Assembly: GCA_022605405.1 (NCBI GenBank)
Contig: JABYQQ010000011.1
Span: forward strand, 124,001 to 188,000
Reading direction: 5' to 3'
Length of the DNA: 64,000 nucleotides
From: Earliella scabrosa
Lineage: Eukaryota; Basidiomycota; Agaricomycetes; Polyporales; Polyporaceae
The position numbers and the translations under genes are program-made. Under the pieces are notes generated by a model, which worked only from the letters and a program-made list of their open reading frames with translations, ran no database searches and was not told where the DNA came from. Numbering within the stretch: the stretch's first letter is position 1; each line of letters begins with the position of its first letter. Below, in pieces: positions 1 to 10,191 of the stretch.

Positions 1-589
1 TCGGACCAATTGGGAAGCTTATAAGAGGCGTTATCGGTCACAAAGTCGGCATACGGTACGTCGCACCCGCTAAGTTTAGCAAACGTGAGTATCCGCTCCT
101 ACAACCATCCAAAGGGATCCTTACGGAGGAAGGGGGGCTGCTGTAGCCATCTTGGAGGGTCAAACGAGTATACGAGGGGGTGAGGAAGAGGATGGGATGG
201 ACGCAAGACGGACGCCACTGATAGGCTCCGGCAACAAAGCTGTCGGAGTGGCGTGGTGACACGGAACAAGCGCAATCTGCCGAAGATCGCTGCGCCCAGC
301 CTACATTCCAAAGTGCACGCACAGAACTTTTGAACAGCGCGTCATCCGCTGATCTAACAAAGCAAATATATGAACACGATTGTAATTGATGTGAGAAATG
401 AGTTATGACGCACCAGTTGGGAACACCTCGCTGTGTATGCCCAACAAAACTGCTAGACTGGTCAACGTGTAGAAGATGTAGTAGACGGGCCTCGCTGTCT
501 CACATATAGACGTCGTCAAGCGCTCACATCCTGCGCTATCGGCTACTGTTTCAAGTTGGCGTACAACAGAGGAATATTACAAACTAAAC
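1..589. other. Intergenic, no gene seen
   Basis: Short open frames exist on both strands, but none has coherent splice signals, a recognisable domain or a plausible start context. I see no repeat or RNA gene here. Confidence 0.5.
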
Positions 590-2904
590 TCATCTTGTGG
601 CTGATCCACTCCGCGGTACTGGGGGAAGAAGGTGAGGAAGGAGGGGAGCGCGAGTGAACAAGTCGAAGAAATTTGTCACGTAGAACGATGCGAGGGTGAA
701 CTCCATCGCCTCAATCACCTCCGGGGCCTCCGATCCGAGCAAGGGTTTTGCGTTCGCAATCTCCGGTGGGCATCCTGGCCAATACGAGAGTATCCCCCGG
801 AAAGCGTTCAGTGCTGGAACTCGACGTTGGGGCAGAGGGGCGAAAAGTCCGATGGATTGTTCTGTTGGCAAAAATGATAGGGTGCGGATGGTGTGCGAAG
901 GGAAGATTTGTGACAAGTCGTCCTCGCGTATAGCCTCTTCCCGACGACTCCTGCGTGGACGGAGATACTGATCGACTGCCAAGAGCTCATATCGAAAGCC
1001 GAGCTCGAACATCTCCCAAAGGACGAGCGGCGCTATGTCATTGTCGACACGAGTGAGGTTGTAGTGGTGCCATTGAATGGGGGCTTGAGTCGTAGTATCG
1101 AACACATGGCCGGGAAAGGAGTCGCTCAGGAGGTTTCTGATAACTTGAGCGCGTTGACTGCTGCGGGTATCTGCTGGCCCCTTCGCATCGTCTAAGGTAT
1201 TGAGGAAAGAACGCCAATTTTGGGGAGATACTTGGAAGACGGTAGAGTTCGGAATGCGGAGCAAGTAGAGCCAGACTTGCCGTATCCGTAGCCAGTTCAT
1301 GATGTACCGTTCGACGCGCCGGGGATCCTGAGGGCCGAGGATAAGAGCAGGCTCCGGGATCCAATATCCTCGGAGAACCTGGGGTTTTGGTGGACCTGAG
1401 CGGTCCAAGTTGTCGATAGCTCGCCTCCATCCAGCTAACGCTTTGGGCATCCAAGCATGGTCAACCTCCGCGAATTTGTCCCGACCCCTGCGGTACGATG
1501 CATGGACAGAGGAACTGGCCTGACTTCGACCGTGTTCATCTACAATGTATGCATTAGGTGGTGATAGCCTTCGACGCGTGGATGATACATACATGGTTTG
1601 AGACGATGTGAAGAACTCAACGTCCCCACTCCTCGGATCGGGCCCGTGGCCTGATCAGACACTGAGGCAGTGATGCGGTAGTCCGGACATACGACGGCGT
1701 TCAATGAGATGTCTCTATATGTATGACCGCTATTCAACATGACTGCCAGATGCCTCTCGCCAGCTAGCCCTCTGAACAGATGCTCTCCGTTGTCGAGAGG
1801 CTCTTGACACAAGCCCGTAGGTTGTCTGAACGACACCACTTGACGGATCTTGGGATCGATGATCTTCGACACAGGACGAACGAACCAAACCGGCAAGCCG
1901 GCAAACCAGAGCTTATGGACTACGCCCGGGTCGCACGTCCAAGCTCCAATGGTGGCCTCTGTGTGTGGTGGCGGCGAGGACATGGGGAGTACCGCTGCGC
2001 AACGAGAGTGGAAACGGAGATAGGCGTCCGCCAGGATCCAATGGCGCTGCAACTCGGCCACTTGCAGTCGTTGATCGAGGAAGGTGGCTGGCATGCTCTG
2101 GAGTCGTTCCAGGGCCTGGCGCATGGCGAGCTCGTGCCACCGCAACTCGGCGGACTGGTCGGAGGATGATGAGAGGTGAAGACGCACGCGGGCACTCATC
2201 TCGACAGTGAGGCTTGCAAGTGCCTGCACGAATTCGCGTCGAAGGAGGCCTAGTCCTTGAACAAGGGCCCCGCAGAGAGGAACAAAATCGGAAGGTAGAG
2301 GTGGTATCCACATACACGCAGCTGGATGGGAGGTGGCCGGTGTCGATATTGCGGCAAAGTATGCGAAGCGAGCGGTGTATACTTGAGGCCATTGAAGAGG
2401 ATCCAGCATCCCATAGCGGCAATCCTTGCAGAGTGCGACGGATACGCAACCTTGGGAGATCTCGGGGATGAAGCTGGTGTTGGGACTTGTGACGAGGATG
2501 GTGTTCTCGCAGCATACAGCCCCTACCAGGCCGTCTTCGAACCGTAGCTCGTCTATTTTGACTAATGAGGGTATGTGAGCAATGTGAGCAATCCACAATC
2601 CATGGATTGGCGAGACACGCACGTCCTGAGTCAACATATCGTCGAATGTCGAATACGGGAGTGGGGGGTGGCATGTGATCGAAGTGTCCGGGAAGGGATC
2701 TGTATATCGGTTGAAATGGGTCAGGTGCGCGCAAGCATTACGAGCGCACAGGAGGACCGCACAGTTACTTGAGATATATGTTGAACATAGGGGCAGACGA
2801 GGGTCAGAGAATGGAGGAGGAGGAGGGGAAGGAAAGCTCCACAAGTCCTGCCGGAGCAACTCGCGCTTGTGCGGTAGGCGCCTGTTGTGCCGGTATCTTT
2901 CCAA
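590..2904 (-). CDS. Hypothetical agaricomycete protein, two or more exons
   Basis: A long minus-strand frame from about 2904 to 1609 joins across an intron (GTATGT donor, CACCTAATG branch-like site, TTGTAG acceptor, roughly 1611-1550) to a second frame that ends at 590. The junction keeps the frame. The middle of the protein carries the run LWFAGLPVWFVRP. From memory, similar G-P-V-W-hydrophobic-R-P segments occur in large families of uncharacterised agaricomycete proteins. There is no signal peptide, transmembrane run or catalytic motif, and the C-terminal half is rich in Trp, Pro and Leu. The true start is uncertain: the first about 50 residues are low-complexity proline-rich and may be intron or 5' leader. 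It is divergent from the gene at 3229. No function is proposed. Confidence 0.6.
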
Positions 2905-3228
2905 CCATCACCTTCGACACTTCTACAGACGACGACGGACGCTAGAACCGGACCCTACGATTGCGAACGAACCACAGTATGTGTCTATGAGGAGTATCAC
3001 ACCGCAGGTATGAACAGAGTGAGCACGGTGCGTCGTCATCTATAGTCTTGCCTCTAGTGAGTGTTAGTGCATAGATCTAGGAATCTCTCGATGAGCCATC
3101 CCACGCCGCTGCATGACAAGCAAACGAGACAAAGTGCTTACCTGGCTCAAGCTATGCCACACCACCCTCAACGTACTGCTACGCCCCCACCTCCACATAC
3201 GTTCCCATATCAAGTTTTCTTCCGCACC
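2905..3228. other. Divergent intergenic region
   Basis: It lies between the minus-strand gene ending upstream at about 2904 and the plus-strand gene starting at 3229, so it should hold both promoters. No clear TATA box or repeat is visible. Confidence 0.35.
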
Positions 3229-3880
3229 ATGCCTTACTCGCACTGTACCTTTGACGTCCGGTTCTCAACTGCTTTCCAGACAGACCCCGGTACGGAGCTT
3301 CTCAGCGTGGACGCCAGAGTGGCCGTTTTGCGATTGTATAACTCCAGTGGCCTCATCGAACACAGTGCGTGTTGTCCATTGCGTATTGGCTGGCTCTAAG
3401 ACTTCTGACCAGCGGCGCTTGCTGTGTATGAGCGCGACTCGCCCGTCAACCACAATCTACTCGCAGCTTACGTGGATCATAGTTGGTCGGGTTCCTGGCA
3501 GGAGGTATGTGGATTCACCTTGTCCAGGCGATGATGTCTCCTAAGGAGTCCATGCTTAGGATTACCCCATGAGGTGGATGCTCGACAGAGGCGTTGCCGA
3601 CGGATCTCAGCTCGTATTCGAGTTTTACACCGCCGAAGAACGCTCGGAGTTCTCTAGTCTGGTCGATAATGGGCGTACCCTGGTCGACGCGCTGAGAAAC
3701 CGTCAGCAAGCCTTTCTTGAAGACTTGGTGGCGACTATGCGGCGCGATGCGCTTCCGGAGCCACCGCCATACGCTGAACTGCCCAGGCATGGCAGCGTTC
3801 CTGTCGTCATCGAAGACGAGCTCCTCCCTGAGCTCATCGATCATTTCAGGCTAGTCCATCCCTTTTCACTTGTTTGCTGA
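3229..3880 (+). CDS. Hypothetical three-exon protein
   Basis: This was built by hand. Exon 1 is 3229-3364, starting MPYSHCTFDVRF. Exon 2 is 3413-3504, entered after ..CCAG and left at GTATGT. Exon 3 is 3560-3880, entered after TTAG and ending LVHPFSLVC-stop. Phases match at both joins and give a single protein of about 180 residues. The last exon contains FEFYTAEERSEFSSLVDNGR and a proline-rich DALPEPPPYAEL stretch. No known domain, signal peptide or membrane segment is visible. It belongs to a run of accessory genes of unknown role. The clean splice phases argue for a real gene, but expression is unproven. Confidence 0.55.
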
Positions 3881-4579
3881 ACCAGCGGGCTCACGTATAT
3901 CTCAGCCGACGTATATTTTTACATGAAGTAGGGGCTCTCGTAGCCGTCCTCTGGGCTTTAATCCGCTATCTGCTATATATTATGTTCGCAATCTGATATT
4001 TGTACGTGAATGTATATTCCTCACGGAGTTCTTGTGCGCGCGATTCTCGGGTTTGAGCATACCTGTAGCGCACGCATGCGAGCGAAACAGGCGGCGACGG
4101 CGTGGTGTTCGTGCGGACGGTAGCATGTGTAGGGTATAAGTCCGGACCATCGCGGTCATTACTCCGCTGTCAATACACAATTCCAGAACTGAATCGCGTG
4201 CACACGCACACGCCATCAGCCCACGGACGCATTGATGAGGAGTCGTCGCCACCGAGGGATCGCACGTGGCACAAAACCGTACGTCGCAAGTCCGTACATG
4301 ATAACGTCGCCAAGTCGGCTGCTTTGCCAATTACGGGATCTGCAGCGGAAGAAGAGAGTGGAGGTGAGTATATTTGCACTGCAGAGCCACACTCAAACGA
4401 AGAGGGCTTACTGATGTTCGCCTGTGAGGCCTCAGGTAGACCAGCCTGGTCGTGGCGGGCCGGCATCCGCTCCGGAACTCGGTTCGCGCAGGCAGAACAT
4501 TGAAGGGAAGCGGCCCGTTCTCGACGACAGTGACGTCAGGGACGACCGGAAAGCAAAGCGATCGGGGCGGGACAGACAT
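3881..4579. other. Intergenic, no gene seen
   Basis: Only short unsupported frames occur. The right end may contain further decayed remnants of the ATPase pseudogene C-terminus, but I cannot align them by eye. Confidence 0.4.
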
Positions 4580-6150
4580 AGTCCTACGTACGGTGTATCG
4601 TAAGAGTCAGCGACCGTCAACTCAGCGCTGATGGCGACAATCTTGAACTTCCAGCCAGGTCCTCTGGATGGGGGAGAGAAAATCTCGGAGTTGTCGTAGA
4701 ACCAAGTCGTGCGGATGCTAATGACTACGAGCGCGACCCTGCATGCGATGTCAACGTCGGACTTTGACGATGCATGTAAGACAAAAATGCTTACGCCGAG
4801 AGTGTGAGGTAGAGACCGCACGCAACGGCGCGCGAAAATCTCCGCACGAGAATGCGATGGGACCGTCGTTGAGTAGGGCGAGGATCAGGACCATGAACGG
4901 CGGGAAGTCGAACTTGGACGCGAGACGGTGCGAACGATGCCCCCGCTCTTCCCCGCGCGAACGTGGGTGTCGCCGTCGCTGACATCCTCTTGACGGAGCC
5001 CGGTCTTTCCACGTCATACGCGCTTCGCGTATCATCTTCAAGCGTATGAACAATTACGCCATCTACGCTCGCGCCGTCACGATCCGTATCGTCGTGTGCT
5101 TCGCGATCCTCGCCACCGGTCATAGCGCACAAGCGAACGAGGGTCTGAAGACGCCTGACGATCTCGTACTCGTGCTCGGCGAGACACCAGCAAAACCGTC
5201 GGCGTATAGAATCCTCTCGTCAAGGGAGCGGAAGCGGCTGTCACCGGTGACCATCTTGACACCGAGGGCCATGGCATCGATGTCGATGGTGTGCTTGGTG
5301 TCGTCAGGAGGGGGGTTGTAGATGGCGAGAAGACCGAAAAGCCGTTATCCTCACCCTCGAAATCGTCACCATCAACCTCCTCGTACGCAACCTCGAGGGC
5401 ACGGAGGCCACGCGAGGCGAACTCCGTAATGTCGGCCTCAAGCGATTCTCGATCTCCTCGGTCTTGTTGGGCGTGCAGAGCCCAATGATGATACCCGTCA
5501 AACCCGTCGTGACGCGCTTGAGCTCGTCAGAAAGGCTCCTCGCAGTAGATGATCTCCGTACGCTTGTCGACGAGGTTGAGAGGCTTGAAGTCAAGAAGCT
5601 TGATGCCAGCGCGCGAGCGGGGTCACCGATAGCGCCAATGACGGAAGTATCGATCGCGTCCGGGTTCTCGGTATGCGACGCATGGGCGGCAAGGCGGACC
5701 ACGTCCTCGGTGGAGAAGGGGCCTTAAGTACGGATGGCGTCGCGGTCGGTCGTAACCGTACCAGGAGCCCTCCGCGAGGCCGAAGATGCCGATGACAACC
5801 AAGCAGAACGAATCGATCCGGGTGCCAGTCGTGTCATCGCCGACCAAGTTCGCGGCACAACTGAAGGACCTTGCTGCAGGTCGAGCCGCTGGAGAGACGT
5901 TATAAGAACGGTGTGACGTAACACGACAATCGCACTCACGAGACAAGAAACACTGGTCGCCGGTCTTCTTGTTCTGGGGCAGGGACTCGCTAGGCCAATC
6001 AAGACATTGATGTCTTCGACGACAGTCGGCGTGGACAATGTCACCCGCGCTTGACCTTCGCCTTGGGCGAGCGAGTCCATGATCGCCTTGAGCGCGTTAT
6101 CGGCGTTCCGCTCCTGATCGTCGAGGGTTGAGATTAATATTGCCATCGCG
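4580..6150 (-). pseudogene. Decayed plasma-membrane H+-ATPase (PMA1-type) pseudogene with internal inversion
   Basis: Fragments in P3A-type proton-pump order lie on the minus strand: ERNADNALKAIMDSLA (about 6110), ESLPQNKKTGDQCF, a segment like DDTTG..GSFCLV.IGIF.LAE (about 5800), GPFSTEDVVRLAAHASHTEN (about 5720-5660), TGLTGIIIGLC.PNKTEEIE, then ALGVKMVTGD, EYEIVRRLQTL, LCAMTG, and FDFPPFMVLILALLNDG (about 4890). Frames shift repeatedly and in-frame stops occur, for example TAA just before GPFS. The stretch that should hold the DKTGT phosphorylation site and neighbouring membrane helices is missing, as are the N-terminus and the MYPAKVLKDG-type segment. Two introns with intact GT..AG ends remain, so it arose as DNA and not as a retrocopy. 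Positions 4923-5115 are inverted relative to the rest. It cannot encode a working pump. Confidence 0.9.
4923..5115 (+). other. Inverted 193 bp segment inside the H+-ATPase pseudogene
   Basis: On the plus strand this segment reads DGANDAPAL.RANVGVAV, ADILLTEPGLST, then RIIFKRMNNYAIYARAVTIR and IVVCFAILA. These are the residues that belong between LCAMTG (minus strand, just above 5116) and KFDFPPFMVLI (minus strand, just below 4922). The breakpoints sit at the expected joins on both sides. A residue run of the family is also deleted inside it, after VGVAV. Confidence 0.88.
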
Positions 6151-6813
6151 TGCGGAACGGCGCAGCCAGGACGTACATGTAACAGTACAATAGGATTTGG
6201 GCAATCTTGTTCGTCTGTCTACGTCTATAAACATGAGCACAGATGGGATGGGTGCGGAGCGGGGGAAGAAGAAGCAGTGATAGGCTCACCTTTTGAGGCT
6301 TGCACTGGCAAGCCTCCCCTGAGGTCTCTCCTTCGCCAACGCTCGGGTCTATCCATAGGAGCCGACCTCCGAGTCGCTTGTAAGGACCCGAGGAGTTATT
6401 GGATGGCGGCCGTGGCAGGAATTTCAGGTGCGAGGGACGAGACTGAGAGGTACATGGTGGGTTGGAATTGAGTTTGCGGGCGACCTCCGGCAGTGCCACG
6501 GCATGACGGCACCCTCGGCCCTGCACAGCGCTAGACTCGGTCTTTGCGGTCAAGTTGGTAGACTTTCTCTGTCTCTCCCTGGTCTCTCCTCCAATTTGAC
6601 ACGTCCAGCTTCAAGGCATGAACAATCTCAATTGCAATACACAGGCCAAATTACGAGACGGATTGCCCCGCTCGATGGCAAAAGGGTGGTAAGTCATCTG
6701 TATTATCCTTTGTCTTCAACATGTATATCAAACGCAGGGCATCGTGCAGACTTCTCCCACTACCTACCATCGTTTCCGCCACTCCCGCCACTCCGTTGTG
6801 CATTTTATCTCCA
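6151..6813. other. Intergenic, no gene seen
   Basis: Scattered open frames show no coherent splicing. The region is probably 5' flank of the gene at 6814 plus relics upstream of the ATPase pseudogene. Confidence 0.4.
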
Positions 6814-7534
6814 ATGTCTTCGTCGTGAGTGCTTGCGTCCTGTCGTCAATGCTATCCGGATGATCTCATCTTCCAAATTCTCGCAGTCCTTCCGCATGCG
6901 CCTTCTCCAACGCCTGCGTCGGTTTCGCTCCCGACCCGCAATTCCAAGGGCCGGCGTCCGAGAAGCTGGATTGGGTGGGAGCCTGCGTCGCAATTGTGGA
7001 GGTTGTTAACGCAGGACTATGTGAGTATCCGTCACGCGTTGTTTCTGTTCTGGAGCGTCTGAGGTCGGTCTCATCGCCGGTTGCTATTGTAGGGGGCATC
7101 GTAGTTCGTTGCGCGTCGCCCGATGAATCTCATGCGGGTAGCGGAGTGGAGCGACGCATGCCGGCCATCTCGACGGTCCTCGAGGATTGCATGGCCATCG
7201 AATGCAGCCAGGTGCGTTGCGTTCAACTCCTTTTGTCCGTTCGCTCACTGAGATGTTCGTAGCGACTTCTTACCGTCACCGTCGCCGACTCCTCCCTGTG
7301 CAACTACGGGCAATTCCATCTGCGCTTCGGTACTCCCGCTGAGTGGACGCAGTTCATCACCGCCTGGATGGCGTCGCACACTGCCTCCTCGGCCTTCCGC
7401 GCGAGGATCAAACACTCGCTCGGTGACACAATGGAGGCGCTCCGCGTCGAGTCTCCCGCGGACGGTGCCGGTGAGTCCAAGGTCTTGTCGCCCCGTTGAC
7501 TGCACTGACCCCCGTTGCAGCAGGGAACGTCTAG
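6814..7534 (+). CDS. Hypothetical five-exon protein
   Basis: Five exons join in phase: 6814-6824 (11 bases, ATGTCTTCGTC), 6887-7020, 7093-7211, 7263-7470 and 7521-7534. All introns are GT..AG, with donors GTGAGT, GTGAGT, GTGCGT and GTGAGT. The protein begins MSSSPSACAFSNACVGF and has about 160 residues. It includes KLDWVGACVAIVEVVNAGLW, LEDCMAIECSQ and the run FGTPAEWTQFITAWMASHTA, and ends with a short tail, AGNV. No known domain, signal peptide or membrane helix is convincing. The tiny first exon and the consistent phases support a real gene. The family is unknown to me, and no single long open frame reveals it. Confidence 0.6.
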
Positions 7535-7588
7535 CAGTTGCCGGGGACGTCGCTGATTACTAGGCGCACACGCAATCGTGATCTCCAG

Positions 7589-7669
7589 TCTCATAGTCTC
7601 GCGTTTGCCCAGTGTACTTGTCGTGTATCTCTCATAGTCCCGTGTTTCCAATGTACTTGTCGTATCTCT
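7589..7669. repeat. Two-copy short direct repeat
   Basis: TCTCATAGTC followed by a GTTT..GTACTTGTCGT stretch occurs at 7589 and again at 7630, about 41 bases apart and imperfect. It lies just after the stop codon of the 6814 gene and may be a 3'-UTR duplication. The rest of 7535-7911 shows nothing else. Confidence 0.6.
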
Positions 7670-7911
7670 CAATGTTAATCGTGGTCGCACCTACTCGTAC
7701 TCCGAGTCACTTCTCGGCCGCGCGTGACAGTATCGCCCGTGACATTGTCGGCGCACGAAGCTGAACTAACGCGCTCGTACCAACTCGGACGCCTGGGCTT
7801 GACTCCGCGAACCTTCTACCAGATGTCCGCTCATGGCCGAAGTTCCCTTTGTGCGTCGCCGTATATCAGGACCGCCTCAATGTCGCGGTGAGTAACTCTC
7901 CCTTTGCTTCG

Positions 7912-8672
7912 ATGGCCATCACGCTGGAGCCGGCGACACTCGTCGCCCTGATAGGAACGTCGGTATGTTTGGGTCTATTCGGCCACTTGATTCTTCGCGG
8001 CATGGAGAGTCGGGCACGCAACCCGCGACAGCAAGTTCGAGAGGCCGGAGTTAGTTCCAGGGCTGTGAAGGACGGGAACACAGACGCGTACGCTTCGCTC
8101 GTGCTGTTTGACACGGCACCCATTGACCCTTAACCAGTTCATCGTCGTCGGGCGAAGAGCCACCGGTTGCGAGGCGTCGTCCGCGCCCCCTTGTCCGCAC
8201 ACCTACGCCCTATCCGACGGTCAAGAATATCCCTGCACGTCACCCCATTGTCGGTGTGGCACGCTCCGCCCCCCATCCTGGTCCTTCACCTTTGCGCCAC
8301 GAAGTTTGGTTCGAGGACTCGCAGGCGCGCTCCGTGAGCAACACAGGCAAGGGTCGGCGTGTGATGATGGTTGTTGACGAAGAGAACGGCGATGAAGAGA
8401 ACGACGAAGAACTTGCTGAGATGTCAACTGTCGTCCCCGCATCCCGCGCCCCTCCTTTTCGCGCTGCGGCCGCCAATGCCTCTCGTATAAGGAGCGCCAG
8501 CCCTTCCTCTCGCCCTCCGAGTGCAACTCAGGTCAATCATGCTTCATCTACAATCGTCCCGGGACGCACATGGTCCAGCCGATCTACCACAGCACCGACG
8601 GAGTCCCCGTCGTCGCGTGGACCGCCTCCCGTTTCCGCCTTGGACAATCACCATGCTGTCGGCGACGTGTAG
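7912..8672 (+). CDS. Small protein with N-terminal membrane anchor and low-complexity body
   Basis: Exon 1 starts at 7912 (MAITLEPATLVALIGTSVCL) and supplies a hydrophobic stretch at residues 8-29 followed by basic residues, consistent with a signal anchor. A 52 base intron (GTACGC donor, AACCAG acceptor, about 8088-8139) joins it in phase to an exon ending with TAG at 8672. The body is proline/arginine-rich (SSGEEPPVARRRPRPLVR), then contains a strongly acidic patch (DEENGDEENDEEL, about residues 125-138) and a Ser/Pro-rich tail. The length is about 235 residues. The layout (anchor, low-complexity middle) resembles the gene at 12444. An intron near 8555 (CAG|GTCAAT) could alter the C-terminus. 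Function unknown. Confidence 0.5.
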
Positions 8673-9444
8673 CTCCACATCACGGGCAGGACATGAAGGT
8701 TCATTACTCGCATGTGTCTTCTACCGCCTACCTACTGACGTCCAACCTCCAGTCGCGCGTGCGATTCACGGCCAAGGTCACCCCTCCATATCCGCCTGCG
8801 TCTCTCCTTCGCCTCCCACCAACTGTGTACCATTCAACTCGTTCCTCTCCCCTGCGTCTGAACATCCTGTATAGTAACGAATGCCCCTAGTAGTACCCCG
8901 TTATATGATCAAGTGTCATCATGCCTATGCATCTTGGGTTCGCTGATAGACTGCTGGAGTTGGGCTTGACGGGGCATGCACTCTCGCGCTGAATGGGTCT
9001 ACAAGTCACCTAAATGAACCTCAGTCGTCTCGAGGCCATAGAAGCCAATGTACATGGAAGGTGACGTGACATGCGATGATATGCGACAGGAGAGCCAGCA
9101 TTTACAATACCCGCCGGGACCCACCCACTTGGCGGTGTCGCCAAATCGCTCCCAACTCTGTCATCAATGGTCGTTCAGTTGTCAGGTACATCATACGCCA
9201 AACATACTGACGGACAGTAGCCAAATGGCCGATCCGGGGCGTTCGGTGATGTCATGTCGGCAGGCGGATGGGATCCCTGTGCTGCGAAGACTGAAATCAG
9301 TTTGCAGTCATTCGCGTCCAAGGTGCGCACTCACAGCGAGTACCAAACGTGTCTCCGGTTCGCATATCAAGAACCAAGAAGTCGGATCGCGTAGATTCTC
9401 CAAGAAGAGGGGGAACCAAGAAGACGTGAGTCGCGTTCGCGACT
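8673..9444. other. Intergenic, no gene seen
   Basis: Open frames here lack splice coherence or any recognisable motif. It is the convergent region between the plus gene at 7912 and the minus gene ending at 9445. Confidence 0.4.
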
Positions 9445-10191
9445 TCACGCCTTCTTCGTTCGCTTCTTACTCTTCTTGATCGTCATAGGCTTCGCCTTGA
9501 CCGTCGCCTCGACCGTCGCCTTGACCGTCGCCTCGACCGACGCGTTGACCGACGCGTGGGACGTCTTCGTCTGGGTTGCTATCTCCGCAGCAGACTGCGA
9601 CGTTGCCTCAGCTTTGGCCTCAGTGATCGCGGTAGGGCTCAGTTTGACTTTCGCCAGCGCGAAAGTGCTTGCATTCCACCCGTACTTGACCTCAACCTGT
9701 TTGCGGAGGCTTGCGGAACGTCAGGATAGGGCACTGGCTACGTAAGACAACAGACGCACCCAATTACTTGATCTGGTTCTACATCATTGCCGTGGCCGGG
9801 CTGCGAGTGATGTCGCGATATGCGCTTTAAAACGAGGATCCAGGGAGAGGAGATAACTCACTTTATACAAGAAAAGGTGCGCGTCTCCGTAACACCACCA
9901 AGGAGCCTCCTTACTGGTTGGCGGTATGAGGACATGACGGGAGCCGTCGCTCTGGACGATCGTGAATTGCAGAGCACGTAGGGCCTATTCAACACGATCA
10001 GCGGTGCTTACGAAGCAGAGATTGTATACGCACACTCGTGAGTCTGGGCCACTTTACCAGGGGACGCTTGACAACAGTCATGACCGTGTTCAATACCTGC
10101 CAGAGCAGTGTTCGTCGTCCTCCGCCCTTCAAGCAACCCCTGGGATGCGCACCTGAAGATGCTTGCGCTTGAGAATGTCGCCCAAAGACAT
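9445..10191 (-). CDS. Hypothetical small protein with Ala/Val/Lys repeat tail
   Basis: Minus-strand exons were assembled by eye. MSLGDILKRKHLQ (from 10191) is followed by VLNTVMTVVKRPL, then ALRALQFTIVQSDGSRHVL..WWCYGDAHLFLYK (about 9990-9863), then VEVKYGWNASTFALAKVKLS running to TGA at 9445. The tail contains VEATVKATVEATVKAK and ends in a basic KKSKKRTKKA. The first three joins are in phase with GT..AG ends. The last join is unclear: an exon reading PVPYPDVPQASAN fits the acceptor at about 9750 but is in another frame from VEVKYGW, so there may be a small intron, a frameshift or a mis-set acceptor. The basic tail could be a nuclear or nucleic-acid contact signal (inference). Family unknown. 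Confidence 0.5.

Noticed and set aside
5046..5321. Plus-strand frame MNNYAIYARAVTIRIVVCFA as a membrane protein gene
   Set aside because: Its first part is the inverted piece of the H+-ATPase pseudogene and its second part is antisense to the remaining relic.
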